A DNA stretch of 64,000 nucleotides. Source: Streptomyces formicae. GTDB taxonomy: Bacteria; Actinomycetota; Actinomycetes; Streptomycetales; Streptomycetaceae. A program made the position numbers and the translations under genes. The stretch covers positions 3,946,001 to 4,010,000 of the forward strand of contig NZ_CP022685.1 of assembly GCF_002556545.1 (NCBI RefSeq), in the 5' to 3' direction. Positions 1-9,504 of the stretch are shown here, piece by piece (position 1 is the stretch's first letter; every line of letters begins with the position of its first letter). Below the pieces are notes generated by a model. That model was not told where the DNA came from. It saw only the letters and a program-made list of their open reading frames with translations, and ran no database searches.

Positions 1-942
1 CTGCTGGTAGTCGCCCTTCTTGTTCCGCTTGGCCTCCTCGGTGACCACGGCGACGATGCCGTCCTTGGTCACCTCCCGCGAGATCGCGCAGGTCATGCCG
101 GAGAGCGGGATCGACCACTTCTTCTTCCCGGTGTCCGGGTCGTAGCCGTTGAACTCGTTGATGCCCGACTTGCCGTAGACGTCGTCGGTGAGGACCGAGC
201 CCGTGGCGTTCCAGATCTGGTCCTTGGGGATCTCCGGCTGGGGAAGCTGCGTGACGATCTTGGCCGCGGGGTCGGCGGGCGCCTTCTCCTTGGCCGGACC
301 CTGCTCGGGCAGCGCCTGGCCGTCCTCACCGGTCTTCTCGCCGCCCTTGCCGCCCTTGCCGTCCTTGCCGCCGGACGAGCCCTGCGAGCTGGCCTCGGTG
401 TCGTCCTTCTTGGACGAGGAGTACCAGAAGCCACCGCCGACGATCAGCGCGATCGCGGCGACCGCCGCGGTGACGATCATCATCTGCTTGCTGAACTTCT
501 TGCCCCCGCCGGAACCGTCGCCGGCGGGCCCCGGCTGCATCGGCATGGTGGGCGGCTGCGGCTGGTACTGCTGCTGGTACTGCGGCTGCTGGTACTGCTG
601 CTGACCCGGGTAGCCGTACGTCGGCTGCGCGCCCTGCTGCGTGGGCTGGCCCGGGTAGCCGTAACCGGGGGCCTGCGGTGCCTGCGGGTAGCCGTAGGTG
701 GGCTGCCCCGCGGGGGCGGCGGGCGGTGCCGCGGGCGGCGGGGTGGCCGGGGCCTGCGGAGCCTGCGGGGGCTGGCCCTGCGGCGCCGGAGGCTGGGCGG
801 GCGGCGGCGTCTGCGGGGCGCCGAAGCCACCGGCCGGGGGCTCCTGGGGCGCGCCGAAGCCACCCGCCGGGGGCTCCTGGGGCGCGCCGAAACCCTTCGG
901 AGGCTCGTTCGGTGGCTGCTGGGGCGGTGGCGGCTGGGTCAT
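1..942 (-). CDS. PQQ-like beta-propeller membrane protein (C-terminus outside window)
   Basis: Only the first 314 codons are present and the frame runs off the left edge. Residues 1 to about 145 are rich in Pro, Gln and Gly, including three near-identical FGAPQEPPAGG units encoded at about 815-900. One membrane segment follows (about 153-173, MMIVTAAVAAIALIVGG), then a Ser/Gly/Lys linker and the start of an extracellular propeller with the blade motif YDPDTGKKKWS. The ATG at 942 has AAGGAA upstream and is followed by MTQPP, the same start as the next gene. That gene (995-2776) has the same architecture, so the two are a tandem duplication. The role is unknown. Proteins of this layout are exposed outside the membrane and are commonly annotated as PQQ-binding-like repeat proteins, without evidence that PQQ binds. 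Confidence 0.85.
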   Translation of the reverse strand, partial: MTQPPPPQQPPNEPPKGFGAPQEPPAGGFGAPQEPPAGGFGAPQTPPPAQPPAPQGQPPQAPQAPATPPPAAPPAAPAGQPTYGYPQAPQAPGYGYPGQPTQQGAQPTYGYPGQQQYQQPQYQQQYQPQPPTMPMQPGPAGDGSGGGKKFSKQMMIVTAAVAAIALIVGGGFWYSSSKKDDTEASSQGSSGGKDGKGGKGGEKTGEDGQALPEQGPAKEKAPADPAAKIVTQLPQPEIPKDQIWNATGSVLTDDVYGKSGINEFNGYDPDTGKKKWSIPLSGMTCAISREVTKDGIVAVVTEEAKRNKKGDYQQ

Positions 943-994
943 AACGTCGTCTATTCCTTGGGGACGAAGAGGGGTTGCTGAGCGGCGGAGCGGG

Positions 995-2776
995 TCACTT
1001 GCCGTAGGCGAGCATGAGCTTCTGCTGGCCCGTGGATCCCGTGATGCTGGTGGTCGAGATGTAGAAGCGCCCGTCCACGTAGTCGACGTCCTTCGAGTAG
1101 AAGCCGCTCTCGATCTTGGAGGTGCCGCTCGGGTTCTGCAGAAGGGTCTTGGGCGTGTGCGAGCCCGAGGCCGCGATGGAGACGACCCGCCCCGGGGAGG
1201 TGTAGGACGGAGTGACGTACGCGACGAGAGAGCCGTTCTCGACCTTCAGCGGGAGCATGCTCTCGTCCACCGGGGACTTGGTCCGCCAGGCTTCCTTGCC
1301 GGTGGCCAGGCTGAACGCGACGATCTCGTTGCCACCGGACTTCCCGTTGGTCGGCAGGTACAGGTAGGAGTCGTCGGCCGTCACGCCCAGGCAGCCGTCG
1401 AGCCCCCGGTCGAGGATCGAGGAGCCGCACTCGGGCATGAACTCGTCCTTGCTGATGACCTCGGAGCGCGTCGCGTCACTGCCCTCCTTGAGGACGGAGA
1501 TGTTCCACTTCTTCTTGTCCCCATTGGTGAGGTACACGACCGTGGGACTGACCGAGTAGACCTTGTTGACCTTCCAGCCCTTGGGGAACTTCTTGGTCCA
1601 CAGGGCCTTGCCGGTCTTCGGGTCGAGCTGCTGCAGCTCGTCGTGCTCGGTGGGCGTGCTCGCCCCGCAGGAGAGCGCCATGAGCAGCTTCTTGCCCCCG
1701 GCGAAGCCACTGGGGAAGCAGGCGCCCTCGTCCTTCTTCTCCGCGAGGAAGAGCTGCTTGCCGTCGCTCATGCGCAGCGCCGTGCCCGACTGGTCGCGGC
1801 CGACCATGAGCGTGTCGCCGACGAAGGCCAGGCTGCTCTGCATGGAGAAGTCGAAGAGACCTTCCTCCTTGACCGGCTTGCCCCAGCCCTTGGCACCCGT
1901 CTTCAGGTCGATGACCTGGAGCTGGTTGCACTTGGCGTCGCTCTTCACCCCGTCCTTGAACGCGATGACGATCTTGCCCTTGTCGCTGGCCTGCTGGGTC
2001 GCGGCGCAGATCTTCTGCGGGAAGGTGATCGTGGGCCACGCGACCTTGCCGGTCTTGACGTCGTACGCCGAGAGCTCCTTGTACGCGGCCTTCACCGCGA
2101 CATCGCCTTCGACCCACATGCCGGGGGCGTCACCGCCGGAACCGGGGACCTTGGGCGCCTCCTTGTACCAGAGCACCTTGGCCTCGCCGGGCTTGCGGCC
2201 CTCGTTGAGGTCCTCCTTGCCCTCCTTGCCGTCACCGCTGCCGTCGCCCGGATTGACCGGGGCGGACTCGGTGGGCTTCGGGTCCTTCTCCTTCGCCACG
2301 GACTTCTTCTCGTCCCCGTCGTCACCGCCGACGACGGCCCAGGTGACACCGCCCGCGACGAGCAGCGCGGCGACCGCGGCCGCGACGATCACGATCAGCT
2401 TGCGCTTGCCGGGGCCGCCGCCGGAGCCGGCCGGGGCGGGCGGCGTTCCGGGGCCGCCGAACTGCGGCTGCGTCGGGGCCTGCGCGTAGCCGTACTGCGG
2501 CTGGGTCGCGTAGGGGCCGGGCTGCTGCGGCGGGTTGTACGGACCCGGCTGCTGCGGCGGGTTGTAGGGACCGGCCTGCTGCGGCTGGCCGTACGGGCCG
2601 GGCTGCTGCGGGGTGTAGGGACCCGGGGCCTGCGGGTAGCCGTAGCCCGGCTGGGGCTGGCCGGGAGGCGGCCCCTGCGGCGGCGGGCCCGCGGGTGGCT
2701 GTGGCGCCCCGCCGGGTGGTGGATCCTGCGGAGCTCCGAAGCCGCCGTGCGGCGGCTGGTTGGGCGGCTGAGTCAT
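995..2776 (-). CDS. PQQ-like beta-propeller membrane protein
   Basis: The protein has 593 residues. Residues 1-120 are a Pro/Gln/Tyr/Gly-rich cytoplasmic tail with repeated QQPGPYN units. Residues 127-149 form one membrane span (LIVIVAAAVAALLVAGG). Next come a Lys/Asp/Glu/Gly-rich linker and a propeller whose blades carry the PQQ-like signature: YDVKTGKVAW, DLKTGAKGW, DPKTGKALW and SLATGKEAW. I start it at the ATG at 2776 (MTQPPNQ), preceded by GGGGGAAG. A longer frame starts 12 codons upstream but lacks homology to the sister gene. It lies 52 bp upstream of the paralogue at 1-942 and is probably co-transcribed with it. The substrate and partner are unknown. The fold suggests protein-protein interaction at the cell surface or envelope assembly. 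Confidence 0.88.
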   Translation of the reverse strand: MTQPPNQPPHGGFGAPQDPPPGGAPQPPAGPPPQGPPPGQPQPGYGYPQAPGPYTPQQPGPYGQPQQAGPYNPPQQPGPYNPPQQPGPYATQPQYGYAQAPTQPQFGGPGTPPAPAGSGGGPGKRKLIVIVAAAVAALLVAGGVTWAVVGGDDGDEKKSVAKEKDPKPTESAPVNPGDGSGDGKEGKEDLNEGRKPGEAKVLWYKEAPKVPGSGGDAPGMWVEGDVAVKAAYKELSAYDVKTGKVAWPTITFPQKICAATQQASDKGKIVIAFKDGVKSDAKCNQLQVIDLKTGAKGWGKPVKEEGLFDFSMQSSLAFVGDTLMVGRDQSGTALRMSDGKQLFLAEKKDEGACFPSGFAGGKKLLMALSCGASTPTEHDELQQLDPKTGKALWTKKFPKGWKVNKVYSVSPTVVYLTNGDKKKWNISVLKEGSDATRSEVISKDEFMPECGSSILDRGLDGCLGVTADDSYLYLPTNGKSGGNEIVAFSLATGKEAWRTKSPVDESMLPLKVENGSLVAYVTPSYTSPGRVVSIAASGSHTPKTLLQNPSGTSKIESGFYSKDVDYVDGRFYISTTSITGSTGQQKLMLAYGK

Positions 2777-2861
2777 CAGCGCTTCCCCCTTCACTGATTT
2801 TCGGCACGCCAAATGGTGCTCTCAGGTCAGCATTTCTATCACCCTGACCCCGTACCACACG

Positions 2862-2900
2862 GGGCCGGTCCTCCCCCTGTTCCCAAGGGAGGACCGGCCC
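2862..2900 (-). terminator. Hairpin terminator after the ABC-F gene
   Basis: GGGCCGGTCCTCCC at 2862-2875 pairs perfectly with GGGAGGACCGGCCC at 2887-2900, giving a 14-bp stem and an 11-nt loop. It lies 34 bp beyond the stop of the minus-strand ABC-F gene and upstream of the next minus-strand gene, so it separates the two transcripts. Confidence 0.8.
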
Positions 2901-2934
2901 GTGATGCGTCCGTTACGCGAGCTCCACGGGAGCT

Positions 2935-4743
2935 CTACGCGTCCTCCGCCAGCTCCAGCCAGCGCATTTCCAACTCGTCGCGCTCGCCGATCAGTTCGCG
3001 GAGCTCGGCGTCCAGTTTGGCCACCTTTTCGAAGTCCGTGGCATTGTCGGCGATTTGGGCGTGGAGCTTGGTCTCCTTCGTGTTGACCTTCTCCAGCTGC
3101 CGCTCGATCTTCTGCAGTTCCTTCTTGGCGGCGCGGGCGTCCGCCGAGGAGACGGTCTTCGTCGCGGCGGGGGCGCTGCGCACGGGGGCGGCGGCGACGG
3201 CCGACTCGGCCATCCGCTGCCTGCGCTCCAGGTACTCGTCGATGCCGCGCGGCAGCATCCGCATCGTGGCGTCACCGAGCAGCGCGAACACCTTGTCCGT
3301 CGTCCGCTCGACGAAGAACCGGTCGTGGGAGATCACGACCATGGACCCCGGCCAGCCGTCGAGGACGTCCTCCAGCTGCGTCAGCGTCTCGATGTCGAGG
3401 TCGTTGGTCGGCTCGTCGAGGAAGAGGACGTTGGGCTCGTCCATGAGCAGCCGCAGCAGTTGCAGCCTGCGCCGCTCGCCGCCGGAGAGGTCGCCGACCG
3501 GCGTCCACTGCTTCTCCTTGTTGAACCCGAAGGTCTCGCAGAGCTGCCCGGCGGTCATCTCCCGGCCCTTGCCGAGGTCGACGCGCTCGCGCACCTGCTG
3601 CACGGCTTCGAGGACCCGCAGCGTCGGCTTCAGCTCGGCGACCTCCTGGGAGAGGTAGGCGAGCTTCACGGTCTTGCCGACGACGACCTTGCCCGCCGCG
3701 GGCTGCACCTCGCCCTCGCTGCGCGCCGCCTCCGCCATGGCGCGCAGGAGCGAGGTCTTGCCCGCGCCGTTCACCCCGACCAGGCCGATGCGGTCGCCGG
3801 GGCCGAGGTGCCAGGTCAGATGCTTGAGCAGGAGCTTGGGCCCGGCCTGGACGGACACGTCCTCCAGGTCGAAGACGGTCTTGCCCAGCCGCGTCGTCGC
3901 GAACTTCATCAGCTCGCTGGTGTCGCGCGGCGGCGGCACGTCCGCGATCAGTTCGTTGGCGGCCTCGATGCGGAACTTCGGCTTGCTGGTGCGCGCCGGG
4001 GCGCCCCTGCGCAGCCAGGCGAGCTCCTTGCGCATCAGGTTCTGCCGCTTGGTCTCCTCGGTGGCGGCGATGCGCTCACGCTCCGCGCGCGCGAAGACGT
4101 AGTCGGAGTACCCGCCCTCGTACTCGAAGACCGAACCGCGCTGTACGTCCCACATGCGCGTGCAGACCTGGTCCAGGAACCAGCGGTCGTGCGTGACGCA
4201 GACGAGCGCCGAGCGCCGCGCCCGCAGGTGCCCGGCCAGCCACGCGATGCCCTCGACGTCGAGGTGGTTGGTCGGCTCGTCGAGCACGATCAGGTCCGGC
4301 TCGGCGATGAGCAGCTTGGCCAGCGCGATGCGGCGGCGCTCGCCGCCGGACAGCGGCCCGATGACGGTGTCGAGCCCCTGCGGGAAGCCCGGCATGTCGA
4401 GCCCGCCGAACAGACCGGTGAGGACGTCCCTGATCTTGGCGCTGCCCGCCCACTCGTGGTCGGCGAGGTCCCCGATGACCTCGTGCCTGACGGTGGCCTC
4501 GGGGTCGAGCGAATCGTGCTGGGTGAGCACGCCGAGCCGCAGCCCGCCGCTGTGCGTGACCCGACCGGTGTCGGCCTCCTCCAGCTTGGCGAGCATCCGG
4601 ATCAGGGTGGTCTTGCCGTCGCCGTTGCGCCCGACGACACCGATCCTGTCCCCTTCGGACACGCCGAGTGAGACGCCGTCGAGCAGGGCACGGGTGCCGT
4701 ACACCTTGCTGACTGCCTCGACATTGACCAGATTGACGGCCAT
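2935..4743 (-). CDS. ABC-F family ATPase (Uup-like)
   Basis: A 602-residue soluble protein with two ABC domains in one chain and no membrane segments. The first Walker A is GRNGDGKT (38-45), the second GVNGAGKT. Both halves carry the signature LSGGERRR and a Walker B ending in DEPTN. The C-terminal 60-70 residues form a charged coiled coil (KKELQKIERQLEKVN and onward), as in Uup-type ABC-F proteins. ABC-F proteins act on ribosomes in translation, and some protect against antibiotics. The long C-terminal coiled coil favours a housekeeping Uup-like role over resistance, but the sequence does not decide. The ATG at 4743 has AGGAGAG just upstream. A terminator follows the gene. Confidence 0.92.
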   Translation of the reverse strand: MAVNLVNVEAVSKVYGTRALLDGVSLGVSEGDRIGVVGRNGDGKTTLIRMLAKLEEADTGRVTHSGGLRLGVLTQHDSLDPEATVRHEVIGDLADHEWAGSAKIRDVLTGLFGGLDMPGFPQGLDTVIGPLSGGERRRIALAKLLIAEPDLIVLDEPTNHLDVEGIAWLAGHLRARRSALVCVTHDRWFLDQVCTRMWDVQRGSVFEYEGGYSDYVFARAERERIAATEETKRQNLMRKELAWLRRGAPARTSKPKFRIEAANELIADVPPPRDTSELMKFATTRLGKTVFDLEDVSVQAGPKLLLKHLTWHLGPGDRIGLVGVNGAGKTSLLRAMAEAARSEGEVQPAAGKVVVGKTVKLAYLSQEVAELKPTLRVLEAVQQVRERVDLGKGREMTAGQLCETFGFNKEKQWTPVGDLSGGERRRLQLLRLLMDEPNVLFLDEPTNDLDIETLTQLEDVLDGWPGSMVVISHDRFFVERTTDKVFALLGDATMRMLPRGIDEYLERRQRMAESAVAAAPVRSAPAATKTVSSADARAAKKELQKIERQLEKVNTKETKLHAQIADNATDFEKVAKLDAELRELIGERDELEMRWLELAEDA

Positions 4744-4774
4744 TTCTCTCCTGACAGGGGGGATGGATCGATCC

Positions 4775-6151
4775 TCAAGCGTAGTCGCCCGCGCGGACCT
4801 CTCCGCTGCGGTGGGTGCGCCCGCGGCCCGCGCGCTCCACGAGCAGCCACCCCGCGAGCGCCATGCCCACCGCGGCAGGCGCCGTCACGTGGACGGCGAC
4901 CAGCATCGCCGTACGCCCTTCGAGGAGGCCGCCGAAGCCGACCATGGAGAGGCCGAGCACGCCGAAGAGGCAGAGCGTGACGCCCACGGCGGCGGCGGGG
5001 CCCGCGAGGCCGGAGGGCGCGGCCGCCCGGTCACCCAGGGCGCCCGGCCGCTCGAAGCGCCGGAAGGCCGCGACCAGCAGCGCGGTCAGGACCGCGGCGG
5101 CCGCCATCCGCACCGGGACCTGCGCCCACCACGCCGCCGACGCCGGTTCCGGCAGCGGGACGTCGAGGGCGAGCAGCGTCCCGTATACCCCGAGCATCGC
5201 CGTGAGGTGCCACAGGAACGCCGTCATCGAGACGCCGTTGGCGGCCACCACGCCACGCCACACCTGGGGCCTGGCGAGCCACCTGGTCGCCGGGGCGCGC
5301 AGCAGCTCGACCGCGCCGACCAGCCACAGGCCGTGGCAGAGCAGCGCGAAGGTGGGCGGCGCCATGTTCGAGACGCGCTCGCCCGGCATGCCGACCATGG
5401 AGAGGGGATAGGGGCCGAGCGCGACGAGCAGCGAGGCGCCCGCGAGGCCCGCGCCCGCCAGGACGTACGGCAGCCTAAGGCTCAGCCGCCCGTCCGCGCG
5501 CAGGAATCCGAGCTGGTGCACCGCGAGCCAGACGAAGGCGAAGTTCAGGAACTCGACGTACGGCACGTCGAACGCGAAGCGCGCCAGGTCCACCGCGCCC
5601 GCCGCGCCCACCAGGGCGGCGAACGCGCCCCAGCCCCACCGCTCGTGCAGCCGGAGGAGCGGCGGCGTGCAGGCGACCATGGCCAGGTAGATGCCGATGA
5701 ACCAGAGCGGCTGGGCGACGAGCCGCAGCGCGATGTCGAGCAGCCCGCCGCCCTGCCCGCCGAGTTGGAGCACGAGCGCCGCAGCGCCCCAGACCCCGAT
5801 GAAGACCATGGTGGGCCGGAGCAGCCGCTGGAGCCGTGCCCGCAGGAAGGCCGAGTAGACGGACCTCCCCCCGGCCCCCCGGCTCAGCGAGCGGTACGAG
5901 AGGGCGTGCGAGAACCCGCCGACGAAGAAGAAGACGGGCATGATCTGCAGCGCCCAGGTGAGGAGTTGCAGCTCCGGCACGACGGCGAGGAGGTTGCCGA
6001 CCTCGGCACGGCCCTCGTCGCCGACGGTCACGGCGGCCATCAGCCAGTGCCCGATCACCACGGTGCCGAGCGAGGCGACCCGCAGCAGGTCGATGTACCG
6101 GTCACGCCCGGCGGGCGTCTTCTCGGCCAGTTCGCGAACACTTGATCCCAT
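4775..6151 (-). CDS. Acyltransferase 3 family membrane protein
   Basis: A 458-residue integral membrane protein with about ten predicted spans. The N-terminus has the family signature DRYIDLLRVASLGTVVIGHW, with the Arg and the His that are conserved in acyltransferase-3 proteins. Later blocks are GGFSHALSYRSL and LWFIGIYLAMVACTPPLL. Family members transfer acetyl or other acyl groups from the cytoplasm to sugars or lipids at the membrane. The acceptor here is unknown. It ends 31 bp before the ABC-F start, so co-transcription is possible. No strong ribosome-binding site is visible at the ATG at 6151, and an internal start cannot be excluded. Confidence 0.85.
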   Translation of the reverse strand: MGSSVRELAEKTPAGRDRYIDLLRVASLGTVVIGHWLMAAVTVGDEGRAEVGNLLAVVPELQLLTWALQIMPVFFFVGGFSHALSYRSLSRGAGGRSVYSAFLRARLQRLLRPTMVFIGVWGAAALVLQLGGQGGGLLDIALRLVAQPLWFIGIYLAMVACTPPLLRLHERWGWGAFAALVGAAGAVDLARFAFDVPYVEFLNFAFVWLAVHQLGFLRADGRLSLRLPYVLAGAGLAGASLLVALGPYPLSMVGMPGERVSNMAPPTFALLCHGLWLVGAVELLRAPATRWLARPQVWRGVVAANGVSMTAFLWHLTAMLGVYGTLLALDVPLPEPASAAWWAQVPVRMAAAAVLTALLVAAFRRFERPGALGDRAAAPSGLAGPAAAVGVTLCLFGVLGLSMVGFGGLLEGRTAMLVAVHVTAPAAVGMALAGWLLVERAGRGRTHRSGEVRAGDYA

Positions 6152-6219
6152 GTACGTACGGTCGCGCGCGGCCGGCCTCCGGCATCAGGGCGCCCGTACT
6201 CAGATCCGCGGATGAGTAC

Positions 6220-7107
6220 TCAACGCACCACGGCGCCCGGAGCGGGCGATGCGGCGACGCGGGCGGCACGACAGGTGCCCGAGGCGAGCAGTGCCTCGGC
6301 CACGCCCTCCGCGGCCCCGGCGTCCTTCACCAGGAACGCGGTGGTCGGCCCCGACCCCGAGACGAGCGCGGCGAGGGCACCGGCGGACGTCCCCACCGCG
6401 AGCGTCCGCGCGAGCGGCGGGAAGAGCGAGAGAGCCGCAGGTTGCAGGTCGTTGGAGACCGCGCCCGCGAGAGCCTCGACGTCTCCCTCGCGCAGCGCGT
6501 CGAGCAGCGCGGGCGAGGCTTCGGGCACGGGCGCGACGGGCGTGAGCCGGTCGAACTCGCGGTAGACGGCGGGCGTGGAGAGCCCTCCGTCGGCGACCGC
6601 GAACACCCAGTGAAAAGCGCCCCCGACCTCCAACGGCTCCAGCTTCTCGCCGCGCCCGGTCCCGAGCGCGGCGCCACCCACCAGGCTGAACGGCACGTCG
6701 CTGCCCAACTCGGCGCAGATGTCGAGGAGTTCCTCGCGGGACGCCCCGGTCCCCCACAGCGCGTCACACGCCACGAGCGCCCCCGCGCCGTCCGCGCTGC
6801 CCCCGGCCATGCCGCCCGCGACGGGAATGTCCTTGGCGATGTGGATGTGCACGTCGGGCGCGATCCCGTACCGCGCGCCGAGGAGCTCGACGGCGCGCGC
6901 GGCCAGGTTCGTACGGTCGAGGGGGACCTGGTCGGCGCCGGGTCCGTCGCACGTCACCCGGAGCTCGTCGGCGGGGGCGACCGTCACCTCGTCGTAGAGC
7001 CCGACCGCGAGGAAGACGTTGGCCAGGTCGTGGAACCCGTCGGCACGCGCGGCGCCCACCGCGAGCTGCACGTTGACCTTCGCGGGAACCCGCACGGCCA
7101 CGCTCAC
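6220..7107 (-). CDS. ispE: 4-diphosphocytidyl-2-C-methyl-D-erythritol kinase
   Basis: 295 residues, normal for IspE. It phosphorylates the 2-hydroxyl of CDP-methylerythritol with ATP in the MEP isoprenoid pathway in the cytoplasm. GHMP-kinase motifs are in order: VPAKVNVQL at the N-terminus, the ATP loop [17 protein letters not shown] near residue 90, and [10 protein letters not shown] near the C-terminus. The start ATG overlaps the stop of rsmA by 4 bp (ATGA), so translation is likely coupled. The rsmA-ispE pair is a standard actinobacterial arrangement. Confidence 0.96.
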   Translation of the reverse strand: MSVAVRVPAKVNVQLAVGAARADGFHDLANVFLAVGLYDEVTVAPADELRVTCDGPGADQVPLDRTNLAARAVELLGARYGIAPDVHIHIAKDIPVAGGMAGGSADGAGALVACDALWGTGASREELLDICAELGSDVPFSLVGGAALGTGRGEKLEPLEVGGAFHWVFAVADGGLSTPAVYREFDRLTPVAPVPEASPALLDALREGDVEALAGAVSNDLQPAALSLFPPLARTLAVGTSAGALAALVSGSGPTTAFLVKDAGAAEGVAEALLASGTCRAARVAASPAPGAVVR

Positions 7108-7970
7108 GCGCCGGCCTCCTTGTGCTCGGCGACGCGCGCGAACTCCTCCACGGTCAGCGCCTCACCGCGCGCCTGCGGCGAGACGCCCGCGGCGACGAGG
7201 GCGGCCTCCGCGGCGGCGGCGGACCCGGCCCACCCGGACAGGGCGGCCCGCAGGGTCTTCCTGCGCTGCGCGAAGGCGGCGTCGACGACGGCGAACACTT
7301 CCTTCTTCGTCGCGGTGGTCTTCACCGGCTCGGCACGCCGCACCAGCGACACGAGGCCCGAGTCGACGTTGGGGGCGGGCCAGAACACGTTCCTGCCGAT
7401 GGAGCCCGCGCGCTTGACCTCCGCGTACCAGGCGGCCTTCACCGACGGCACGCCGTAGACCCGCGATCCCGGCCCGGCGGCGAGCCGGTCGGCGACCTCG
7501 GCCTGCACCATCACGAGCGTGCGCTCGATGGTCGGGAAGGTGTCGAGCATGTGCAGGAGCACGGGCACGGCGACGTTGTACGGCAGGTTGGCGACCAGCG
7601 CGGTGGGCGCGGCGCCCGGGAGTTCCTTCACCAGCATGGCGTCGCTGTGCACGAGCGCGAAGGAGTCGGCCTTCTGCGGCAGCCGGGCCTGGATGGTCGC
7701 GGGCAGGGCCCCCGCGAGCACGTCGTCGATCTCGACCGCGACGAGGCGCTCTGCGGTCTCCAGGAGGGCCAGCGTCAGCGATCCGAGCCCGGGGCCGACC
7801 TCGACGACGACGTCGTCCGGGCGGACCTCCGCGGTGCGGACGATGCGGCGGACGGTGTTGGCGTCGATGACGAAGTTCTGGCCGCGCTGCTTGGTCGGGC
7901 GTACGCCGAGGGCAGCGGCCAGTTCGCGGATGTCGGCGGGGCCGAGGAGGGCGCCGTGCTCAGTGCTCAC
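7104..7970 (-). CDS. rsmA: 16S rRNA dimethyladenosine transferase
   Basis: 288 residues. RsmA (KsgA) dimethylates the two adjacent adenines in helix 45 of 16S rRNA with SAM during small-subunit maturation. Motif I is [16 protein letters not shown] and motif IV is NLPYN, both diagnostic for rRNA adenine N6-methyltransferases. The N-terminal block [13 protein letters not shown] also fits. The GTG at 7970 has no ribosome-binding site. A TAACCT box lies exactly 6 nt upstream, consistent with a leaderless transcript. ispE overlaps its stop by 4 bp. Confidence 0.96.
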   Translation of the reverse strand: MSTEHGALLGPADIRELAAALGVRPTKQRGQNFVIDANTVRRIVRTAEVRPDDVVVEVGPGLGSLTLALLETAERLVAVEIDDVLAGALPATIQARLPQKADSFALVHSDAMLVKELPGAAPTALVANLPYNVAVPVLLHMLDTFPTIERTLVMVQAEVADRLAAGPGSRVYGVPSVKAAWYAEVKRAGSIGRNVFWPAPNVDSGLVSLVRRAEPVKTTATKKEVFAVVDAAFAQRRKTLRAALSGWAGSAAAAEAALVAAGVSPQARGEALTVEEFARVAEHKEAGA

Positions 7971-7976
7971 GGGTCC

Positions 7977-7982
7977 AGGTTA
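7977..7982 (-). promoter_or_regulatory. -10 box TAACCT for leaderless rsmA
   Basis: TAACCT on the minus strand ends 6 nt before the GTG at 7970. There is no purine-rich ribosome-binding site in the gap, so transcription probably starts at the start codon. Confidence 0.55.
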
Positions 7983-8109
7983 AGCGTCCCGACCGGCTGG
8001 CCCGCACCGTCCCTTCCACCCGCACCGTGACCCATGCCCTCGTTTCCGCCCCTCGGCGACGGGGGCTGTGCCGATTGCCCACAGCGGTAGCAGCGACGGT
8101 CGGCGCCAA

Positions 8110-9369
8110 CTACAACCGCCGTCCACAGTGCGGCCAAGGACTCGCCCCCCGCTGCACGTACAGCTTCTTCGCGCGGAACGTCTGTTCCTCCGCAGGGGCG
8201 TCCTGCGGCAGCCCCGTCCCGCCCAGCCCCTGCCACGTCCGCGCGTCGAACTGGTAGAGGCCGCCGTACGTGCCCGAGCCGTCCACCGCCGAAGGCCGTC
8301 CGCCCGACTCGCAGTGCGCGAGCGACGACCAGTTCAGGTCGTCCGCCCCGGCCACCGCCGTCGGCATCTGCTTCGTGCCGACCTTCACGATCTGCTTCCG
8401 GGGCTCACGCACCACCTCCGACGCGATCCGCCGAGGCTTCTGCTTGACGCCGTTGACCGTCCGCAGCGCGTACGTGACCCGTCGCGCCCCCTGCCGCCCC
8501 GCCTGCGCCACGACCTCCGTCCCCCGGAAGAGCGACGCGTCCTCGGTCTTCTCGACGTCGAAGGGGATCGGCTCCTCGCGGACCTCCTTCTTGCCGGAGA
8601 TCCGCATGACGGTCACCGTCTGCCCGTCGCGCGGAAAACTCGTCGGCGGCACCGACGTCGAGTCCTGCCCGTGCAGCGTCACCCCGGACTCCTCGACGGC
8701 CTCCCACACGGTCGCCGCGTTCGTACGGATGGTCCGCTCCCGCCCGTCCGCCATGATCGTGACGGTCCGTTCCGTGCGGACGTCGAGGTCGAGCCCGTCC
8801 CGGTCGATGCGCCGACTGCGCGAGGCCGACAGGTGCGCGCCCTCCGCGCGGACCCCGAGCTGCCGCAGCGCCCCGTCCACCGTGTGCGCGGTGGTCCACA
8901 CCTGGCGCCGCTCCCCGTCGAGGGTGAGGTGGACGGGCCTGCCGTACCGGACGGCGATCTCGTCCCCGCTGGCGAGCGCGGCATCGGCGGCGGGCGCCAC
9001 GATGTCGTGGGCGCCGACGTCCACGCCCTCGTCGGCGAGGAGCTCACCGACGTCGTCCGCGAAGGTGTGCAGGGTGCGGGGCTTGCCGTCGACGCTGAGC
9101 TGGATGGCCTTGTCGTTGGCGACGAAGGCGGAGGTGCCACCGGCGAGGAAGGCGACGACGAGGGCCTGCGGCACCAGCCGCCGCAGGGAATCGGGCCGGT
9201 CCGAGGTCTTCTTGCGGCGCGCGGCCCGCCGGGCCTCGGCGCGCCCGCCACCGGCCTGCCCGCCACCGGCCTGCCGGGGCAACCGGGCCTCGCCCGCACC
9301 GCCCGCCCCGTCAAAGGGCACGGCGGCCACGTCGTACGGCTCATACGTCTCGTACTGCGGACTGCTCAC
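8110..9369 (-). CDS. rpf: Resuscitation-promoting factor (DUF348-G5-transglycosylase)
   Basis: 419 residues from the GTG at 9369, which has TGGAG upstream. The order is an N-terminal cytoplasmic tail, an Arg-rich stretch, one membrane or signal segment near residue 75, three DUF348 repeats, a G5 domain, and a C-terminal Rpf lytic transglycosylase domain. The catalytic Glu is in AHCESGG (Glu354), and the lysozyme-like fold signature YGGLYQFDARTWQGLGG follows. It ends soon after ASPWPHCG. Rpf proteins cut peptidoglycan at the cell surface during germination and growth from dormancy. It is monocistronic or follows tatD in the same direction, 135 bp downstream of it. Confidence 0.94.
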   Translation of the reverse strand: MSSPQYETYEPYDVAAVPFDGAGGAGEARLPRQAGGGQAGGGRAEARRAARRKKTSDRPDSLRRLVPQALVVAFLAGGTSAFVANDKAIQLSVDGKPRTLHTFADDVGELLADEGVDVGAHDIVAPAADAALASGDEIAVRYGRPVHLTLDGERRQVWTTAHTVDGALRQLGVRAEGAHLSASRSRRIDRDGLDLDVRTERTVTIMADGRERTIRTNAATVWEAVEESGVTLHGQDSTSVPPTSFPRDGQTVTVMRISGKKEVREEPIPFDVEKTEDASLFRGTEVVAQAGRQGARRVTYALRTVNGVKQKPRRIASEVVREPRKQIVKVGTKQMPTAVAGADDLNWSSLAHCESGGRPSAVDGSGTYGGLYQFDARTWQGLGGTGLPQDAPAEEQTFRAKKLYVQRGASPWPHCGRRL

Positions 9370-9474
9370 GATGACGCTCCAGGGGTCCGGACCGGGCGGA
9401 CAGAACCTAGCGGAGCTCTCGTCACTCTCCAAAGCGGGGCCGCTACGCTGTGTCGCGGTGTTGCCCTGGGGTGT

Positions 9475-9488
9475 CCCCCACCTGGGGG
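9475..9488 (-). terminator. Short hairpin between tatD and rpf
   Basis: CCCCC at 9475-9479 pairs with GGGGG at 9484-9488 around ACCT, 17 bp beyond the tatD stop. The stem is only 5 bp and there is no U-tract, so it is a weak terminator candidate. The same C-run/G-run element is common between Streptomyces genes. Confidence 0.35.
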
Positions 9489-9504
9489 CTCGTGCCGTTA
9501 TCGG

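Noticed and set aside
698..4671. Long plus-strand open frames opposite the propeller and ABC-F genes (for example 698-2797 and 3055-4671)
   Set aside because: Antisense frames caused by high GC3. Their composition is Arg/Gly/Ala/Val-rich with no motifs, while the minus-strand products have clear domains.
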